From contig OX392538.1 in assembly GCA_947623455.1 (NCBI GenBank), forward strand, positions 37,804,001 through 37,868,000: DNA of 64,000 bases, written 5' to 3'. This DNA is from Mimachlamys varia (taxonomy: Eukaryota > Mollusca > Bivalvia > Pectinida > Pectinidae). The translations under genes were made by a program, and so were the position numbers. The notes beneath the pieces were generated by a model. The model did no database searches and was not told the origin of the DNA. It saw only the letters and a list, made by a program, of their open reading frames with translations. This document shows positions 58,861 to 64,000 of this stretch, piece by piece (within the stretch, counting starts at the first letter, position 1; every line of letters starts with the position of its first letter).

Positions 58861-59333
58861 GTGATCCAAAGGATTGTTTATGTTGTGTAGAACACTTAGT
58901 ACAAAGGACGGTTGAACCTTTGTTATTTTTTCGACTGGCTCGAAGAGCAAGTAACGCAAGACCTCCAAACTTTTTCTGCTCTCATGATTCTTAACAGCTG
59001 TGGGATTTAGATATTTCCTTATGCTTTCAGAACTTTACCTCCAAATGTATGACCCATATAATTTCTACAACGATGAAGATCTCGAACATAAACAATCCTT
59101 GGCTATAACTTTAGCCGTTTGGATTGACCCTTATCTCTAACACACGAGGTCAACAGAACCGGAAGTACCGTGAATGCATCAGTTACTATTCGGAGTACAT
59201 TAAAGTTCGAGAACTGTTTATATTTATACGTGTAGTTAAAAAATTACAGAATAATTGTATCTCTTTTTTTCTGTTACCGAGGAAGTCACAAAAGCAAATA
59301 TTTCATATATTTTAAATTTGATGACCTCTTTAC

Positions 59334-59469
59334 CTGTTCCACCGCTTTGAAGACCCGGAGGAAGTTTAAGCCGGCCAGTTTCTGCAGATCCATAGTAGAC
59401 CAGCCTCGCCTGTGGAGTTCGGCAAATATCACGGGATAAGTCGAGACATCCTCTAGCTCCAATGGCATG
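59334..59469 (-). CDS. Membrane dipeptidase-like protein, penultimate exon
   Basis: Acceptor TATTTCAG and donor CAG|GTAAAG on the minus strand; phase 2 in, 0 out. It encodes LELEDVSTYPVIFAELHRRG and KLAGLNFLRVFKAVEQ, the very conserved C-terminal helix region (GLEDVSKYP, N.LRVFEAVEQV) of zinc dipeptidases of the M19 family. It is the clearest family evidence in this gene. Confidence 0.9.
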
Positions 59470-59650
59470 CTGAAATAGAAAACGTGTGTTCATCACGATG
59501 TGACATTCTATTCTCGCATCCAACTATATGCCCTTTTTCTAGAAATTTAATCTCGCCCAATCTACCTTGAACCTTTACCCGTCATTTCGTGGAATTGTTA
59601 TTTAAGCAATGAATGTTTTAGCAAATGTTGTTATAGAGGTTACACAACGA

Positions 59651-59792
59651 GTGGCTGTTGGATATGGAATTTATTTCACTCGAGTTAATTATTTTTTAAA
59701 AGTTACAAAAGACACGAGCTTTAGCGAGTGTCTTTTGTAACTTTTAAAAAATAATTAACGAGAGTGAAATAAATTCCATATCCAATAACCAC
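59651..59792. repeat. Near-perfect palindrome with 65-bp arms
   Basis: The arms 59651-59715 and 59728-59792 are inverted with about four mismatches around a 12-bp loop that is itself partly palindromic (GAGCTTTAGCGA). The outer sequence TGATCTGTTTCTACCACATT at about 59800 has an inverted mate TTGTGGTAGAAACAATC near 60090, so the palindrome may be one end of a larger element (about 59637-60110). Confidence 0.8.
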
Positions 59793-60404
59793 GAGTCGTG
59801 TGATCTGTTTCTACCACATTGATATTTATTCGGCAGTTGCAGTGTTGTTTTCTGGGGTGAATCGCAGATTTGCGGGAAATCACATCATCTCGAATACATT
59901 CCCGCCAAGTTGTGACGACGTCATCAATCGATGACGTCGTCAACAATCAGCATTTCCGGTCAAAGTTCAACTTCTCAACCAATCAAAAGTCCGGAAGGTC
60001 ATATTCCACTAGTGGTATATAACATATATTTATCCAACAGTCAGCACGTTTATAAAATGGTCTGAGAGTGGAATAACAGAGGGTATTGTGGTAGAAACAA
60101 TCTTATAAAACACATTCCCGGAAGGGCGAGATGTAAATTTGTCAGCAAAGACAATTTGTTTGATAGGACTGTAACAATATCCGCCTAGGTTACAATTGCA
60201 AACTAACACGACAGACTAATCTCCCTTTGTACCACATGATGCATGTGTATCAATTGTACCATATTCACTTGTACTAGTCAGATGGTTGTTTTATTCAGCA
60301 ACATTCAAAATTACCTACATCTCTGTATGTAAACAGTCGTTATAATATTATTGTATTACATAATATCTTGTTTAAAATGTGTAAACATTTATGTACATCT
60401 AACT

Positions 60405-60578
60405 ACAGTTGAACCTCGTTGTCCCGAAGTCGGATAAGATATCGAGATATTATGAGCATTTGAGTAAATCGATTTTGAATGTTTGGTACGAACTGTGACT
60501 GCGGCGGACGACATGATTAAAAGGGTCTTTGAGTTGTACGAGTGCAAGATAACGAGATCCGGCTAATACTGTTGTATT
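60405..60578. mobile_element. Small pogo/Tigger-type MITE
   Basis: TACAGTTGAACCTCGTTGTC on the left and ACGAGATCCGGCTAATACTG then TTGTA on the right are inverted ends of the CAGT(T/A)GAACCTCGTT type, with TA at both boundaries. It is 174 bp and non-coding, in the dipeptidase intron between 59470 and 60607. Confidence 0.65.
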
Positions 60579-60607
60579 ACATAGCATTTGCAGAGTAATA
60601 TACTCAC

Positions 60608-60683
60608 TAAGGCACACCGTCGTAGTCAGCTCCTATAGCCACATAGTCAACACCTATTAAATTCTTCACGTAGTCGATGTGGT
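60608..60683 (-). CDS. Membrane dipeptidase-like protein, internal exon
   Basis: Phase 1 in, 2 out; TTTTACAG acceptor and GTGAGT donor. It reads HIDYVKNLIGVDYVAIGADY then DGVP, corresponding to DHIDHI..V.G.DHVGIGSDFDG in the family. It holds the metal-ligand region His in VADHID(Y) and the aspartate-rich G.D.DG motif. The second His of the usual HIDHI is Tyr here. Confidence 0.88.
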
Positions 60684-60897
60684 CTGTAAAACAATAAATA
60701 CCATAAGATTTTATATTTTACACGTCCTGTTGGAAAAACAAGACAAATGTATTAGACAAACTACCCCTGCCTTGATCGCTCTAGTTCTAGAAGCCAAACC
60801 GTCAGTTTTTAATCGAAAATTGACGAAATATGATTTTTTGTGTTAATAACTGGTCCCGTACTGTGTTTGCTATTTTGCCAATCACAACCATGATTCT

Positions 60898-61690
60898 TTA
60901 CGCTGCATCCATAGCCACTGTAACGACGTCAGTACATGGAATGAAGGTCACTGTAACTACGTTGACACGTCGAATGTAGGTCACTGTTACTACGTCAGTA
61001 CATGGAATGTAGGTCACTGTAACTACGTCAGTACATGGAATGTAGGTCACTGTAACGACGTCAGTACATGGAATGTAGGTCACTGTAACGACGTCAGTAC
61101 ATGGAATGTAGGTCACTGTAACTACGTCAGTACATGGAATGTAGGTCACTGTAACTACGTCAGTACATGGAATGTAGGTCACTGTAACGACGTCAATACA
61201 TGGAATGTAGGTCACTGTAACTACGTCAGGACATCGAATGTAGGTAACTGTAGCTACGTCAGTACATGGAATGTAGGTCACTGTAACTACGTTGACACGT
61301 CGAATGTAGGTCACTGTAGCTACGTCAGTACATGAAATGTAGGTCACTGTAACTACGTCACTTCATGGAATGTAGGTCACTCTAACTACGTCAGTACATG
61401 GAATGTAGGTCACTGCAATAACGTTAGTACATGGAATGTAGGTTACTGTAGCTACGTCAGTACATGGAATGTAGGTTACTGCAATAACGTTAGTACATGG
61501 AATGTAGGTTACTGTAGCTACGTCAGTACATGGAATGTAGGTTATTGTAACTACGTCAGTACATGGAATGTAGGTCACTGTAACTACGTCAGTACATCGA
61601 GTGTAGGTCACTATAACTATGTCAGTACATGAAATGTAGGTCACTGTAACTACGTCAGTACATCGAGTGTAGGTCACTGTAACTACAGTG
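60898..61690. repeat. 33-bp tandem array, about 24 copies
   Basis: The unit is ACGTCAGTACATGGAATGTA then GGTCACTGTAACT. Since 33 is a multiple of 3, frames stay open: the minus strand reads repeats of an 11-residue unit (YIPCTDVVTVT) across 60898-61347 and 61363-61677. Located in the dipeptidase intron (60684-63608). Each unit carries an ACGTCA half-CRE. Confidence 0.93.
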
Positions 61691-61964
61691 TGGGAATTAG
61701 GTGGAGAAAAAATATTACAAGTGTAATTCTTCGGAAAATGTTATTTTTTGTAAAACTAAATCTGCAATTAATTAAATCAAAGGTCGAAAAAAGTATCAGA
61801 CAGCTGATTGATAGGCTACTTATATCAACAATTCTTCTTTTTCCTACTAAGACAAAAAGAGAACCATACATTTATCTTACCAAAAGATTCATCAGTGACC
61901 AGAAGACCTTAATTGAAACCGATCCTTTGTCATTATATATATAAAAGATATTGTAAATTCGCTA

Positions 61965-63590
61965 ATCTATGACCCTTATATAGATATATATTCGGTAACC
62001 TATGACCTTATAGAGATATATATTCGGTAACCTATGACCTTATATATATATATATTCGCTAATCTATGACCCTTATATAGATATGTATTCGCTAACGTAT
62101 GACCCTTATATAGATATGTATTCGCTAATCTATGATCTTATATAGATATATATTCGCTAATCTATGACCTTATAGAGATATATATTCGCTAATCTATGAC
62201 CTTATATAGATATATATTCGGTAGCCTATGACCCTTATATAGATATATATTTGCTAATCGATAACCTTATATAGATATATATTCGCTGATTTATGACCTT
62301 ATATAGATATATATTCGCTAATCTATGACCTTATATAGATATATATTCGCTAATCTACGACCTTATAGAGATAAATATTCGCTAATCTATGACCTTGTAG
62401 ATAAATATATTCGCTAATCTATGATCTTATATAGATATATATTCGCTAATCTATGACCTTATATAGATATATATTCGCTAATCTATGATCTTATATAGAT
62501 ATATATTCGCTAATCTATGACCTTATATAGATATATATTCGCTAATCTATGACCTTATAGAGATATATATTCGCTAATCTATGATCTTATATAGATATAT
62601 ATTCGCTAATCTATGACCCTTATATAGATATATATTCGCTAATCTATGACCTTATATAGATATGTATTCGCTGATCTATGACCTTGTATAGATATATATT
62701 CGCTGATCTATGACCTTGTAGATCAATATATTCGGTAACCTATGACCCTTATATAGATATATATTCGCTAATCTAAGACCCTTTTATAGATACATATTCG
62801 CTAATTTATTACCCTTATATAGATATATATTCGCTATTCTATGACCTCATAGAGATGTATATTCGCTAACGTATTACCTTATAGAGATGTATATTCGCTA
62901 ATCTATGACCTTATATAGATATATATTCGCTAATCTATGACCTTGTAGATAAAAAAGAAATAGAAAACGAAATTAAAAAAAGAAATAGAGATGTATATTC
63001 GCTAACGTATGACCTTATAGAGATGTATATTCGCTAACGTATGACCCTTATATAGATATATATTCGCTAACGTATGACCTTATATAGATATATATTCGGT
63101 AACCTATGCCCCTTATATAGATATATATTCGCTAATCTATGACCTTATATAGATATGTATTCACAGATCTATGACCTTATAGATAAATATATTCGCTAAC
63201 CTATGGCCTTATAGATAAATATATTTGGTAACCTATGACCTTATAGATAAATATATTCACTGATCTATGACCTTATAGATAAATATATTCGGTAACCTAT
63301 GACCTTATAGATAAATATATTTGGTAACCTATGACCTTATAGATAAATATATTTGGTAACCTATGACCTTATAGATAAATATATTTGGTAACCTATGACC
63401 TTATAGATAAATATATTCGGTAACCTATGACCTTATAGATAAATATATTTGGTAACCTATGACCTTATAGATAAATATATTCGGTAACCTATGACCTTAT
63501 AGATAAATATATTCGCTAATCTATGACCTTATAGATAAATATATTCGGTAACCTATGACCCTTACATAGATATATATTCGCTAACTTGAC
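61965..63590. repeat. 32-bp AT-rich tandem array, about 50 copies, two subfamilies
   Basis: The left two thirds are mostly TTATATAGATATATATTCGC then TAATCTATGACC. The right third is mostly TTATAGATAAATATATTCGG then TAACCTATGACC. A 45-bp purine-rich interruption (AAAAAAGAAATAGAAAACGA and on) lies at about 62948-62990. Intronic to the dipeptidase gene, next to the 63609-63705 exon. Confidence 0.92.
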
Positions 63591-63608
63591 ACTTAAGAAG
63601 ATGTTTAC

Positions 63609-63705
63609 CTGCTACCTGCGAGACTGTTGTATTGTTGGCGTGATCTGCATTACAGTTGATATAACCAGTGTAGAAATTTATCATTATAACACCCTTGTTC
63701 TGTTT
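63609..63705 (-). CDS. Membrane dipeptidase-like protein, first exon seen in the window
   Basis: It follows a minus-strand acceptor of nine T's and CAG, and ends at G|GTAAAC, phase 1, which the 60683 exon completes as VAD-H. It encodes NKGVIMINFYTGYINC and then N-glycosylation-like NNTT before VSQVA. Dipeptidases have GGVVMVNFY..Y in this place, ahead of the metal-binding VADH. Earlier exons with the N-terminal His-x-Asp ligands lie beyond 64000. Confidence 0.85.
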
Positions 63706-64000
63706 CTGAAAAAAAAATTTGTTTATCATTATCATAAACTTCTTTATTATTCTATTTCAAATACAATAAAACATGACACTAACATTTCGATCACACGTTC
63801 TGCATTTTCACACAATGTTATTGTTTGTTTTGACATGTTAACGTTTGCATAACATTATATAAAATAAAGATACCACTACATGAAATGACAAGAGCATATA
63901 CATAAAGCAGTGCCCTTGAGCTTGCTTGTTATATTAAATACTCCCCTGATCCTTCCGAAGGAAATATATTTGACAATATCACAATATATTGATCAACTTC

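Noticed and set aside
60898..61677. Minus-strand open frames of 149 and 104 codons with an 11-residue repeat
   Set aside because: They arise because the 33-bp tandem unit is a multiple of three. They lie in an intron, have no upstream start or splice context and no domain.

Overview
This is eukaryotic DNA, almost certainly from a mollusc and most likely a bivalve. The genes are split by GT..AG introns, AT-rich non-coding DNA fills most of the window, and interspersed and tandem repeats are dense. The gene content also points there: a GRL101-type leucine-rich-repeat GPCR, a secreted phospholipase A2-like protein of the conodipine type, and an Asn-rich secreted protein with two domains like those of shell-matrix chitin-binding proteins. 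The species cannot be named from the sequence alone.

Layout. At 717-5142 (+) is the 3' part of an LRR-GPCR: one very large exon with 24 LRRs and TM1-TM6, a small TM7 exon and a short C-tail exon. A degenerate hammerhead-ribozyme-like motif lies in its last intron. A second, apparently complete type I hammerhead lies 1.5 kb downstream at 6689-6732. From 9 to 12 kb there are MITEs and dispersed repeats. At 13071-15565 (+) is a three-exon secreted PLA2-like gene. Converging on it is a three-exon gene for a secreted Asn-rich protein with two four-cysteine domains (20797-17817, -). From 21 to 28 kb there is a 5'-truncated LINE, a 29-bp satellite, a tRNA-derived SINE split by a hAT-like palindromic element, and more SINEs. 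At about 28690-32128 (+) is a gene with a probable TATA promoter and a non-coding first exon. It encodes a small secreted Met-rich protein, and its large first intron holds a dead LINE that is itself split by a MITE. From 33 to 46 kb I see no convincing gene. That stretch carries repeated copies of an uncharacterised dispersed repeat in both orientations and long inverted repeats. At 47376-51682 (+) is a three-exon, 516-residue MFS transporter of the MFSD4/NaGLT1 type. At 63705-55140 (-) are the last four exons of a membrane-dipeptidase (DPEP) gene whose 5' end lies beyond the window. Its introns hold four unrelated tandem arrays, including a 40-bp minisatellite with a 405-bp higher-order period, a 33-bp array and a 32-bp AT-rich array.

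The genes do not form a pathway. The PLA2-like, Asn-rich and Met-rich genes are all small, secreted, intron-split products of the kind common in mantle or gland tissue, but shared expression is only inference. All exon structures were read by eye from reading frame, splice sites and intron phase. For every multi-exon gene the phases close consistently, which is the strongest support I can offer.
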